Part shown: positions 20,659 to 36,784 of the stretch, piece after piece
Layout of the letters: the number at the start of each line of letters is the position of its first letter
How positions within the stretch are numbered: the first letter of the stretch is position 1
DNA from: Takashimella koratensis
Taxonomy: Eukaryota > Basidiomycota > Tremellomycetes > Trichosporonales > Tetragoniomycetaceae
NCBI GenBank assembly: GCA_003116875.1
Contig: BCKT01000011.1
Span: forward strand, 744,001-808,000
Reading direction: 5' to 3'
Length of the DNA: 64,000 bases
Notes under the pieces: model-generated
Database searches by the model: none
Told to the model about the DNA's origin: nothing
The model's input: the letters and a program-made list of their open reading frames with translations, nothing else
Program-made: the position numbers and the translations under genes

Positions 20659-22449
20659 ATGACCTCCGATCCCCAGCCCGACGCGAGCTCCCCCAATGCC
20701 ACCCCGGCTGTCCACTGCCTCATTTCTCCAACCACCACCCTGAACTCGGCGGACGACACTGTATATGTCAAAGTGCAAGAGACCACTCCCGGCGATACCG
20801 ACACCCCGACCGCCCCTTCACCTACCTCCTCCGCCTCTACACAAGCCAACGACGACCCGTCTTCCTTCCCACCAAGTTCCACTTCCCTCCCTCCTGCCAA
20901 CGATCCTCCCACTCCGGGCACACCTCCCAAGTCCCAGTCCAAATCCAAGCACCGATCCAAGCCCACCCCTTCTGTCGACCGATCTTTCGGTGCTCTCTCA
21001 CCTACCGTCTTCCGTCGTCATTCCTGTCATTGCCAGCGCCCTCGCCGTTCCCTCCTCCTTGCTTCTGACCAACTCGCCTACCTCCTCGGTCGGGTAAACA
21101 AAGCGTGGACCCGTCTCACGCTCCGACCCGTACCCCCGGAACTCGCACAGCACGCCGAACTCACCGCCAGAGTACTCAGGGATAGAGGTTGGGAAATGTG
21201 TCATATCGCAGTAGCACCGATCATGAATGGGGAAAGGCAGAGAATGTACAGTATCTGTTGGATGGTACCGGATCAGAAAGAGGTTTGTGCACATAGACCG
21301 GTGGCGGAGATTGTCGTGGCGGAGAGCGGGGAGGCGGTGGGTGAGGTAAAAGGGAAGGGTGAGGGCGTGAAGAGTGAGATGGGAGAGGAAGAGAGAGGCG
21401 GAGGAGTGGAGGGAGGGACAAAAGGAAAGGGAGCAGAAGGAGATGTGGACGAGAATGACACCGGGAATACGAGGAAAGCGCACAAACCCTATCCCAAGAT
21501 CGAGATGCTCCTGTGTCGCTTCGAAGATGACTGGGACGACTGGATCAAGATCAACTACAACCAATACGCGGTCTCGGTCGAGGACGATTACAGGTACGAA
21601 TACAACCCCGATGGAGAAGGTGGGTGTGTGTCGATGGGCGATGACTCGAATGCGACAGAGGTCGGGGACGTGCCGGACAGTGTGGAGAGTACGGACCGAT
21701 CAAGAGTGGAGGAGGGGAAGGAAGATGGGGAACGGGACGACGAGTCGTCGGGGTCTGATGTGATTCGGATTGGAGAGATCATTAGGAAGAAACACGAGGG
21801 CAAAGGCCAAGGCGATGACGATGGAGAAGGGTACGAGAACGTCAAGGACGGCGAAGACAGTCACAACGATACCACCACCGCCTCACAAGCCAACACCCTC
21901 TCACTCTTACGCAAACTCCAACTTGGCCAAATCTCACTCGTCAGGGGCAAACGCACAATTGTCGTCCCTCCTTCCTCCCATGTCACGGGCCAAATGACCG
22001 TCGGTCGAATCTACGTCGAAGTGCTGGATATCATCGGCCAAACCGGTTTATCGGCGAAAGAATTCATCCTCACCATGGGAAAGGCGACGGGGATTGTGAA
22101 TGAGCAAGTAGGGTATGCGAGGGGGTTTGATGTGGAGAGAGTGTATAGGTATCCACCTGCCAAAGGGGGGCTGGGAGCAGGAGTGGCCAGGGCAGGTGGG
22201 GTAGGGAGGTTTGGGGTAGGTGGAGAAGAGGGAGCTCAAGATTGTGCGAGAGTGGCGATATTGACGAGTTTGGAGCCACATGAGATTGGAGCTGTCGTGT
22301 TGGTGGATGTCTGGCCAAAGGGGAACGGACAGGCACCAGGTGCAGCGTGCGAGATTATATTGGATGGAGAATGGCCGATTACGCATCAGTTCAGAAAGGT
22401 TCTGCCCCCGCCCAAAGTCGATCGGCTCGAGCGGCTGCTCGTGGATTAG
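20659..22449 (+). CDS. Uncharacterised intronless protein
   Basis: A single exon of 596 codons. Residues 1-110 are Pro/Ser/Thr-rich and disordered, with a short basic RRHSCHCQRPRR. Two compact regions look conserved: around residues 130-215 (LLLASDQLAYLLGRVNKAWTRL...GWEMCHIAVAPIMNGERQRMYSICWMVPD) and the C-terminal part from about 400 (LRKLQLGQISLVRGKRTIVV...VTGQMTVGRIYVEVLDIIGQTG...GAACEIILDGEWPITHQF). Between them lie long acidic and Lys/Glu linkers with a Trp/Asp patch (DDWDDWIKINYNQYAVSVEDDYRYEY). I do not recognise a family and see no membrane segment or signal peptide. The lack of introns is unusual beside its neighbours. It is divergent from QCR7 across about 1 kb. Confidence 0.7.
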   Translation: MTSDPQPDASSPNATPAVHCLISPTTTLNSADDTVYVKVQETTPGDTDTPTAPSPTSSASTQANDDPSSFPPSSTSLPPANDPPTPGTPPKSQSKSKHRSKPTPSVDRSFGALSPTVFRRHSCHCQRPRRSLLLASDQLAYLLGRVNKAWTRLTLRPVPPELAQHAELTARVLRDRGWEMCHIAVAPIMNGERQRMYSICWMVPDQKEVCAHRPVAEIVVAESGEAVGEVKGKGEGVKSEMGEEERGGGVEGGTKGKGAEGDVDENDTGNTRKAHKPYPKIEMLLCRFEDDWDDWIKINYNQYAVSVEDDYRYEYNPDGEGGCVSMGDDSNATEVGDVPDSVESTDRSRVEEGKEDGERDDESSGSDVIRIGEIIRKKHEGKGQGDDDGEGYENVKDGEDSHNDTTTASQANTLSLLRKLQLGQISLVRGKRTIVVPPSSHVTGQMTVGRIYVEVLDIIGQTGLSAKEFILTMGKATGIVNEQVGYARGFDVERVYRYPPAKGGLGAGVARAGGVGRFGVGGEEGAQDCARVAILTSLEPHEIGAVVLVDVWPKGNGQAPGAACEIILDGEWPITHQFRKVLPPPKVDRLERLLVD

Positions 22450-22804
22450 GGCAATCAAGGTAGGTGTAGCAAGAAGTGAGTCCGAAGGAGAGGAGCGAGG
22501 AGGGATAAAGGTGGAGAGAGCAGAGACTGAGGAGACTGGGCAGCAAAGTCATGAGTTGACGGTGATGTGGATCTTGTATACAGATTTTGTACTGTCCCCT
22601 CGCGATGCCTCGCCGAGTCAAAGAGGCTGCCACATGCCACATGTGATATGATGTACACACCATGCATAACACGAAAGCCCAAAGATGCAATGATAGATGC
22701 AGGTGAGATTATGCAGATGGGGGAATAGTATGACACAGATGTATAAAAGCGTCGGTGTAGGTGGTATGCTGAGACAACGATGGTGATCGTAGAGGCGAAC
22801 TCGA
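22450..22804. other. Intergenic, convergent 3' flanks
   Basis: About 355 bp between the stops of the unknown gene and mL59. No gene is visible; a ctgccacatgccacatg short repeat lies near 22626. Confidence 0.5.
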
Positions 22805-23692
22805 TTAGAACGGAAGTGACGGCTTGAGCTTTTCTTTCGTCTCGTCCCGAGTCTGCACAAAGAAATTATCAGTCAACTTATTCCCAACACCTTCCCAAGA
22901 CCTAGATCTTACTCACCTTTTTCCACTCTGCGATCCGTTTATCCATCCCGTCCAACCTGGCCTGCCTCTCCGCGACTTTTGCCTCACGCTCCCTCTCGTG
23001 CTTGTGTCCCTTGAACATCCTCTTCCTGCGCCCGTACACACCCGTCACCGAGGGAGGAGGGACCGTGAATGAGCCCGACCACGAGACGAGGGTACCGTCG
23101 TGCCATTGCACAGCGGTGGGTGGGGAAGGGTTAAGAGGGGACGAAGGGAGGGAGGTGGATGGGTAGTGGGCGAGAAGTTGTTTTTGTCGACGAACAGGGA
23201 TGGATGGGGGGACATGGCGCCCGTGTGGTCTGGGATAGTCAGCGGGTTCGGCGAGGCAAAGAGAGTTGAGGAATATGTAGGAGGGAGGGGAGAAAGTGAA
23301 AAGTAGGAAGAGAAGAGATGTTAAGAGGTAGAGGGTAGAGGGTGAAGGGTGAAGGGTGGAGGGTGGAGGGTAGAAAGAGGACGTGAACAGCTGGTTGTGT
23401 GTGAAGAGAGGAAAGGCAAAAATCCAAGCCCGACGACGACTCACTTGGATGCAAGAAAAGGATTGGGAATACTAACAGGCGCGCCAAGGAGAGACGGGTC
23501 GCGGTGTTGCAAGTACCTGTGGATGAGGTTGAGGATGACTGGCGGGAGCTGGGTGTAGGATACGGTCGACGGGGCGTTGGAGTGCGGGACGAGGGACGAG
23601 GCGGAGGATGAGGAAGAGGCGCGGATTGCGGTGGATGAGGATGAGCAGACGCGGCGGGCGAGGGCCGAGGTGGACGCGAGGAGGGAGGTCAT
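22805..23692 (-). CDS. MRPL25: Mitochondrial large ribosomal subunit protein mL59 (Mrpl25)
   Basis: Three exons. Exon 1 (from 23692) is a Ser/Ala/Arg mitochondrial presequence (MTSLLASTSALARRVCSS), then YTQLPPVILNLIHRYLQHRD and SIPNPFLASK. Exon 2 is PHGRHVPPSIPVRRQKQLLAHYP, a Pro-rich stretch, then VQWHDGTLVSWSGSF...GVYGRRKRMFKGHKHEREREAKVAERQARLDGMDKRIAEWKK. The last exon ends TRDETKEKLKPSLPF. The NPF...P...RRQ core followed by a basic coiled C-terminus fits mL59/Mrpl25 of fungal mitoribosomes. Identification is from remembered family pattern, so moderately sure. The gene is divergent from ATP2; their shared 371-bp region carries the tandem AACGCCG element. The intron includes gagggt-type repeats (about 23330-23370). 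Confidence 0.72.
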
Positions 23693-23737
23693 GGTGATGA
23701 TGAGGCTGGGCGATGCAGCGATGCAATGTTGAATCTC

Positions 23738-23784
23738 GAAATCTGAAATCTGAAATCTGAAATCTGAAATCTGAAATCTGAAAT
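23738..23784 (-). repeat. Tandem 7-bp repeat, six copies plus a partial
   Basis: Six perfect copies of GAAATCT and a partial seventh lie 46-92 bp upstream of the mL59 start, within its likely leader or core promoter. Confidence 0.9.
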
Positions 23785-23843
23785 GACATCCTCCACGGAC
23801 CCGTCGCCTGCCACATCCGCCACACGGCACTGGTGCGCACACG

Positions 23844-23862
23844 AAACGCCGACAAACGCCGC
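23844..23862 (+). promoter_or_regulatory. Tandem AACGCCG element in the mL59/ATP2 promoter
   Basis: AAACGCCGACAAACGCCGC: two AACGCCG boxes 10 bp apart, one helical turn, about 200 bp from the ATP2 start and 150 bp from the mL59 start. Confidence 0.6.
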
Positions 23863-24063
23863 CCGTCCGAGCCTTCCGTAGGGTGTGTGTGTGTGTGTGT
23901 GGGTGTGGGTGTGTGTCTCTGTACCAATCACCGTCAGCGCTGGCTCCTCCCTCCTTTCCGTCTCTGTTCCTCCCCCCAGCACCATCTCCTCTTCTTCCTC
24001 TTTCTTCTCCCTCCTCCTCCTCACCCCATCCGACCCTCCTCCCCTCTCACCCACCTACCCACC

Positions 24064-26019
<1,956 letters not shown>

Positions 26020-26944
26020 TCGCGTCTTCGTCGGGGGTCAACATCTTTAGAGAGACACTGTCGGTAGGGTCCGTGGGTGACTACTGGGCTGAGGCGGACA
26101 TTTGTCCCGTCGTCAGCGGTGAGGGGGTGATGCAGTCGTAGCATCGGTAGCGGTAGTAACGACTGGAGAAGCAGGAAGGAGAATGGCAGGTGATGAGGGG
26201 AGTGGTCATAGGTGTTGAGCCTGTGGTTAACGACTCGAGTCTATTCCATTTTTGAAAAACCGTACATCCTTTTTACGCAGAGTAGTGGGAAAGAGAGAGA
26301 GAGAGAAAAAAATTCACCAAACCCCCCCTTTACCCATCCATCCATGCAAAAGCCTTTTGAAGTCGAACTAGGGTTGCGCGGGAGTGCATATGGTCTGAGC
26401 AGCATGATGAGCGGGAACAAAGATCCTTAACCGAGGTGGACAGGCTGCTGGAGCTAGTTTGGGTCAAGAAGGGCATTTGAGACTTGGCAAGGGTGAAAAC
26501 TGCCACAGTGGCACTCTTACTCCACCACGTCCATTGGACAAAATACTCGCGAGCAATCAGTGAGTCGGCATTGACCTACGACGGAGACACAGACTACTGG
26601 ACAGTTCAAAACCATGCATCCACACGCTGTTGACTAAACCTTTTGACGTGAGGGTCGTCCTGGTGCTTGAGACAACGATGCATGCAAAAACTGATCGAAT
26701 TTTCTTTTCTTTTATTCAGACTTGGACTTGATTGGGTAAATCACCCAACCAACCACAGCCGTCCGTTTCTTCTTTCCTTTATTCCTTGTTTCCGATCTTT
26801 CCCCTTTTCGTACATAGGTTGAGATAGAAAAGAGGCCGTATGAAGGAGATAGACGGTAGGCGGTGGTGAGGGATATGTATGGGATTGGTTCAAAGGGAAG
26901 GGTGGGTGCGGAGGGTCGGGAAGGATGAAGATCCATGGAATAGC
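26020..26944. other. Intergenic, convergent 3' flanks of ATP2 and ARG5,6
   Basis: About 925 bp between two stop codons. It includes an AGAG/A-rich run at about 26290-26310. I see no supported gene. Confidence 0.5.
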
Positions 26945-30963
<4,019 letters not shown>

Positions 30964-31363
30964 GGTCGTGCAGTGAGTGATGGGAGGAGAGGAGGGGTAA
31001 AGAAGGGTGGAAAGATAGAGAGATAAAGAGAGATGGCGCTGGTGCTGGTGTTGGTGCAAAACTGGAATCTGGAATCATGAGTCGTGACGAAATGGACCAG
31101 GCAAAGTGATAAGCTGATAGCGAGAATGGATCGGGGATGGTTGAATGCCACGTCAATACCCAGACCTGTGATACGCAGTCACGTGTTGCATTTTTTTGCC
31201 ACATCATTTTCTCTTTTCCTGTGCCTGGGTGAAATCAGTCGCGACAGAGACAAACAATCAACAATCAACAACACCGTCTCACTGCCAACATCCAACATCC
31301 ACTTCCAACTCACCGACGACCACAAGCCAACCTCATCATATCCACGGACCACGTCTCACCGCC
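30964..31363. promoter_or_regulatory. Divergent promoter of ARG5,6 and the kinesin gene
   Basis: 400 bp between the starts. It holds a near-match to a Gcn4 site (CGACTCA on the ARG5,6 strand, 31078-31084, one mismatch to TGACTCA) and an E-box TCACGTG at 31179-31185. The first would suit amino-acid control of ARG5,6; neither is proven. Confidence 0.4.
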
Positions 31364-34300
31364 ATGTCCTCGGAACCTGGCTCCGTTGCTCCCTCCGTAA
31401 GCTTTCCCTCTCTCTCCTGCTCCACCTACAAGCACACCTGTGCCCGCGCTAACTCCCCCAGGCGAGCCGCTTGCCCCGCCTCGCCTCGCCGGGCAAACCC
31501 ACCTCTTCCATCCCTTTACCCAAATCCATCCTCTCCCAGTCCTCGGCACACAACTCCTCCCTCCCTTCCACCACCACCTCGTCGCTCAAACGCAAAGCTC
31601 CTTCCTCCCCCGCTGCAGTCCCCGCCAAACGCACTGCCGCCCCCGCACGCTCGAGCAGCGGCAGCACAGCTTCGACGACCTCTGCTTCTGCCTCGGCGGG
31701 GCTGCGTCAGTCTCAGCGCGGAGCCGGGAGTTTTGCGCCCACTTCCTCCATATCGACGAGACGTGGACCCCGAGCGGGATCAGATACCGAGACTGCCAGG
31801 CCGGTCAAGCGAGTCGTCAGTGGACCCGCGGGGACAAGGACCGCCAATGTTGGCGCCGCGACTGGAGCAGTAGGAACGACTAGGTCGAGACCGCCACTTA
31901 CTGCATCGGCTACGGTGGCGTCAGGGTCTCGTACCGCCTCGGCGCTGGGAAGGAGCGTCGGAGTCGGTGCCAGACCTAGAGGGATCAGTCCCGGAATAGG
32001 GGAGAGGCCGAGCGCCATCGGAAGTGGCATGGCAAGTGCCGCGCAGGTCAAGGTGGGTCAAAGACTGTGAAGAGATAAGGGCGGCGAAAGGGAAGGAGAG
32101 ACAATTCCGAGGAAATCAGCGTCGAGGGTGAGGCTAACGAACGGGCGGCAGAACCAGAACGGCAGGCTAGAGAATGTCGAGAAGATGGTTGGAGGGTTCA
32201 AGGATCTATTGGAGATGGAGTAAGTGGCAATCACGTTGGGCTTAACCTGTAGAGACAACTGCTGACACTCTCACAGGCGATCAAAGAGTGAGCTACCTAC
32301 CCATGGTCTCGGCTTTCACTTTTCCCTTTATCCAAACCCACTTCCAAATCACTCTCATCTAAGTCAATACTGACCATCCTTTAGTCGCAGGCCTTCAGAC
32401 CGCCCAAACCGACCTTCAGACTCTCCTCCTCAACACTCAGAACACCGAACGTGAAGCCCGGCGCGACCTCTCCTCGGCTTCTGAAGAGATGGCTGCGCTC
32501 CGCGCCTCGCATGCAAGGGAGGTCGACGAGCTCGAGAGGCAGGTCGCGAGGAAGGATAGGGAGAAAAGAGGGTTGGAAGAGGAACTGAGGGATCGGTCGG
32601 ATGAGTTGAGTCGAGAGAGGGAGACGGTTAGGGAGTTGAAGGTGAGTTGATGCACCAAGATGCATCAAAGACGACGGTCGTCAACGGCAATCGTCGACTG
32701 AGAAGCGGGAAAGATGATCAAACGGCTCCTGTGGCGAAAGGGAAAGAAAAAATGTGTGCTGATGTTCTTCGTGTTATTTGTAGCAATCCCTGGCGACACA
32801 AACGACTCAACACCTGACCCTCTCTGCCCAACTCACGGCCTCGCAAACTCAATTGACCGTGCTTCAAGCCGAAGTTGAGCGGGCCACCCTCTCCGTCTCC
32901 GCGATGCGCGCCGAGCTGGAAGTCGGTCGTCAGAAGGCTATCGAAGTGGAAGATAGCGCCGAGGCCAAGGTCAGGCAGGTAAAGGAGGAATGTGAGGAAC
33001 GGATAGCACAGGTAGAGGAGGAATTGAGGACCGCGGAGACTATTAGAAGGAAGTTGCATAATCAGGTTCAGGAGCTTAAAGGTGAGTAAAGATGAAGAAG
33101 AGAAGGGGCTCAGAGTTGAGTTGTTGGGGAAGAAGGAGGAAAGGAGTGGAAATGGGAGGATTGGTGCTGATGATTGGTACAGGTAACATCCGGGTCTTTG
33201 CGCGTGTTCGACCCTCGCTGCGTGAGTTTCAGGCAGAGAATGATCTACAATCTGTCCATCCCCAAAAGCGATCTTTTGCTGATACGTTTCTCCCGCAACA
33301 TGATGCGGACGATCTGCCTCACAGCGCATGAGCAAGACTCGCCCGAAGGCTTGGCAGAGATCGCGTACGGCGACGAACGAACGGCTGCCGAGACAGGTCA
33401 ATCGCATATCACTGTCACGAGTCGGTCTGAATCTGCTATGGGGAAAGAACGGGAACAAGTTCTGGCGTTCACGTTTGATAAAGTAAGTGTTGACCGTATT
33501 TTGAGGGACTGGGGAGAGGGGGTTGAGAGTGAGGAGAGATTTGGTCAGGTTCATGTAGTCGTCAAATTCGATGTTGACTCTCGACGATAGGTCTTCCAAC
33601 CACGAGCCGATCAAAAAGAGGTTTTTGAAGAGATCTCAATGCTCGCTCAAAGTGTCTTGGACGGGTACAATGTGAGTCATTGTTTATCTGTACCGCTGGG
33701 TGGTGTCGTCAGGAGCTGATGCGGTGTCTCTTGGGCAGGTTTGTATCTTCGCCTATGGTCAGACGGGTTCAGGCAAGTCGTGGACTATGGAAGGAGGTCA
33801 GGTGAGTTGATTCGGCTCCTGCAGGCAGGGCGAGAATAGCCATCGCTAAAGAGATGGGTTTGAGCCAACACTGACTTGAATGCCTCTTCGTTGGTTACGC
33901 AACAGAACGAGCAAGACGCAGGTATGATCCCACGTGCGATCGATATGATTTTCGAGGTTAGCGGACACCTAAGGGATCGAGGATGGAAGTATCATATGGA
34001 AGGTACTTTCCTCGAGGTGTATAATGAAGTTGTAAGTGCGCTCCTTTTTGGTAGACCTAGACCATGGTTTAGGGCTCTGGGCTGTCGGGACGATCAGTTC
34101 CAGATGCTGATAGTACCATGATATTCGTACAGATCAACGACCTACTTGGTAGCGGGCAATTTGATACCAAGAAACACGAGATCAAGCTTGACAAGGACGG
34201 AAAAGTCTCAGTCACGGATATCGTCTCGAGTAAGTTGGACACAAGGACCCGTACTATTTAGTTCATCTGCCCAGAGTTGAGTAAGAGCATGACTTAACAT

Positions 34301-35015
34301 CGACTCGTTTCCTCTACAGTCCCATTGACCAACCCGCGTCAAGTATCGACCCTCCTTGACCGTGCACGATCACGTCGCGCCGTCGCTGCGACACTTATGA
34401 ACGAGCGATCGTCACGATCTCACTCGGTCTTCAGTCTCAAAGTGAAGGGTGTCAACCCACTCACTGATGAGAAGTGCGAAGGGACTTTGAACCTAGGTAA
34501 GTGGTCGCTTGACACTCTTTCGACGCCATGTAGATCCAAAGAGTGGGATGATTGGCGTGATGCTGATGGGTTTGTTTCATCCACCTCAGTCGATTTGGCA
34601 GGCAGTGAGCGTCTCGCATCTTCAGGTGCAGGGGAGAATAAGGATAGACTCAAGGAGACGATCAATATCAACAAGTCGCTTTCGGCGCTTGCGGATGTCA
34701 TTGGAGCCTTGGGACAGGGTCAACAAGGTGGTCATGTGCCGTATCGTAACTCGACGTTGACGAGGCTACTCCAGACAAGTCTGTCAGGTGAGTTTGGGTC
34801 TAAGCGGATGAGATACAAGGAGAGGAACGCAAGAGGATGAGCGTAGGTTGGACTATTGCTGATCTGGGATATATATAGGTTCGAGTAAGACACTCATGAT
34901 GTGTAACTTGTCTCCACTCGCTGCTCATTTGGGCGAAACGGTTTGTTCCCTTCGTTTCGCTACAAAAGTCAATAGTACCGTCGTTGGTTCGGCCAAGAAG
35001 CAGGTCACAAAATAG
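31364..35015 (+). CDS. KAR3: Kinesin-14, C-terminal motor (Kar3 type)
   Basis: Many short exons. The N-terminus ([11 protein letters not shown], then about 200 Ser/Pro/Arg/Ala-rich residues) is a disordered, basic, probably microtubule-binding tail. A long coiled coil follows ([18 protein letters not shown]... to [13 protein letters not shown]). The motor is C-terminal, which defines kinesin-14: [28 protein letters not shown]-loop [15 protein letters not shown] (Ser where most kinesins have Thr), [25 protein letters not shown] and [11 protein letters not shown]. It ends [19 protein letters not shown]. Members are minus-end-directed motors for spindle assembly and karyogamy. The neck sits between the coil and motor as expected. 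Intron positions inside the motor are inferred from GT-AG signals and phase. Confidence 0.93.
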
Positions 35016-35597
35016 GTATCGTGATGTACGTAGCGGTGGAAGAGTGCAGGTGAGGAGGGAGTGTACGGTACTTGTAGTCACTAGAGAGGACTGGGTGGCG
35101 TGGGTGATGAGGGATTGGTCAAGAGGGAAGGGAAGAGTGTGTATTGGTTAGAGCCTTTGAAGTCTGGTTTGAACGGGCAAAAAGCCGACTTGTCCTGTTT
35201 TCTTTTCGCAATGTTAATGATCTCGGACCTTCTTGCCCCCTCTTCCTTGTGCGCAGGAGATGGTTCGTTCAGAGTGTCAACATGAGCCTGTCCCTTCCAT
35301 CGATGTCCAGGCGCACACATTCAATATGGAGATTGATGGCTGAATGCATGATGCATATGCCATGAGTGGGATGAGAATCATGAATACGTGGACGGACTAG
35401 ACGTCACGACGTTCTGCGATTATTATACAAATGAGTAGACGGTTGAGGGCGACGCAATGAAGAGGCACCACGGTTCTAGCCCGCGTCATCTCTGCAATCC
35501 TCGTTCGCACTCTACCCTCCTCAGACTCTGTTCCAGCCGCATCCACACCTACACATCCACCTCCACCGCACCGCCCCACCTAACGACCCGCCGACAC
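35016..35597. other. Intergenic, convergent 3' flanks of kinesin and bL21m genes
   Basis: About 580 bp between two stop codons. No coding region is supported; ORFs here are short and of mixed composition. Confidence 0.5.
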
Positions 35598-36366
35598 TTA
35601 CTCCGCCGGGGGGATCCCATCGCCCAGAACGATATCCCCTACTCTCAACCTTGTCCACCCTTGCTTGTTCTCGATCGTCTTCTTGTACCCTTTCCTTCGC
35701 TTCTTCAACTCGGTCCTCGTCAACGGGCTCTTGGTATGTTCGAGGACTGTGAGCTCGCACGTTGCTACCCATGGCGGGATAGTTGATCCCAGGTCCTCCA
35801 AACTCAGTCCCTCCTCGCTTCCTTGGCTACTTTTCCCCGTCCAGGCCTGTTTACGGATCTCGCGGCCGTCTGCTGCTGGGGATCGGATCGCGTGTTCTCT
35901 CGATCCGACCTCGAGGATACGTGTGAGCTGCAGTGTCGACCCAGGCGCCGCGAGGGGTTTGAGCAAAGGGACGGTGAGGACGTCGCGTGGGTGCAAGAGG
36001 TAGGTCCGGGAGTGGAGTCGAGCAAGGCAGTAGATACCTGTAGATGGGGTGGTCTGGGATCGCAAGAGAGCAAGAGCGGCGGATGGGGTGGTGGGTAATG
36101 GAGAAGAGGTAGGAGCGAGGAGAGGGGGAAGATGCGAGGTGGACGAGGAGGCGGTGGCCGAGGAGGAGAGGGCAGAAGGGGAGGAGGTAGATGCCGATGT
36201 CTGCAGAGAGCGAGCGAGGACTGGTTGGATGGGTTAGCTGGTTGAGACTGGCAAGAACGCAGGGGAGGAGGGGTGGGGGGAGGGCAAGCGAGGTAGCACG
36301 GTGAACAGGTCAAGGGATTAGAGGGCGTCGCTCACGTCTTGAGAGTGCTGGTGGTCGCGCAGGCAT
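35598..36366 (-). CDS. MRPL49: Mitochondrial large ribosomal subunit protein bL21m
   Basis: Two exons. Exon 1 is MPARPPALSR; the second continues LLARSLQTSASTSS and a long Ser/Pro/Ala presequence. The mature part reads SRTYLLHPRDVLTVPLLKPLAAPGSTLQLTRILEVGSREHAIR, an insert, then VATCELTVLEHTKSPLTRTELKKRRKGYKKTIENKQGWTRLRVGDIVLGD. The GSR strand, the basic KKRRKGYKKT loop and the closing TRLRVGDI are the bL21 signature in its mitochondrial form. It binds 23S-like rRNA in the mitoribosome. The gene is head-to-head with ATP1, mirroring the mL59/ATP2 pair, with the tandem AACGCCG element between. Confidence 0.85.
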
Positions 36367-36784
36367 GGTGGGTGGGTGGATGAGGTGGGTGGGTGTGGAT
36401 GAGGTAGTGGTTGCAGTGGTTGTTGACTGGAGGACTGGTGAAAGGGAAAAAAGCAACGAGCGAGAAATTAGAAATTCATAACCAGTTAGAAATCGACCCG
36501 AGGGGGCCAAAGTGCCACACTCGCTGGCCGGAGGAGCAAGTGCCACACCCGCGTGTCCCCGTTGGCCCGCTGTGCCTGCGTACGAGGTGTGCAATTATAA
36601 CGCCGCAAACGCCGACAGCCTGGTTTGTGACCCCTCTGGCAACTCCGCGCTTCCGCCCGTCACTGGCTGCTGGCCCTCCTCCCCTCCTCCCCCCCACCAC
36701 ACCCATCTTCATCTTCACCTCCTCTTCTACCCCCTACCTCACCTCTCCACACCCACCTCACCCCACCCCTCTTCTCCTCCCAAA
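36367..36784. promoter_or_regulatory. Divergent promoter of bL21m and ATP1
   Basis: 418 bp between the starts. It carries two copies of AAGTGCCACAC (about 36508 and 36538) and the tandem AACGCCG element (36599-36616), then a C/T-rich stretch before the ATP1 start. Confidence 0.65.
36599..36616 (+). promoter_or_regulatory. Tandem AACGCCG element in the bL21m/ATP1 promoter
   Basis: AACGCCGCAAACGCCGAC: two AACGCCG boxes 9 bp apart, about 170 bp from the ATP1 start and 230 bp from the bL21m start. Same design as at ATP2 and QCR7. Confidence 0.6.

Larger units (their letters stand above)
23693..24063. promoter_or_regulatory. Divergent promoter of mL59 and ATP2
   Basis: 371 bp between the two starts. 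From left to right: a GAAATCT tandem repeat (23738-23784), the tandem AACGCCG element (23844-23862), a GT microsatellite (about 23881-23915), a CCAAT box (23924-23928) and a C/T-rich stretch leading to the ATP2 start. Confidence 0.65.

Noticed and set aside
23738..23784. The GAAATCT array considered as a CRISPR-like or telomeric array
   Set aside because: Units are 7 bp, adjacent and without spacers; the genome is fungal. It is a simple tandem repeat.
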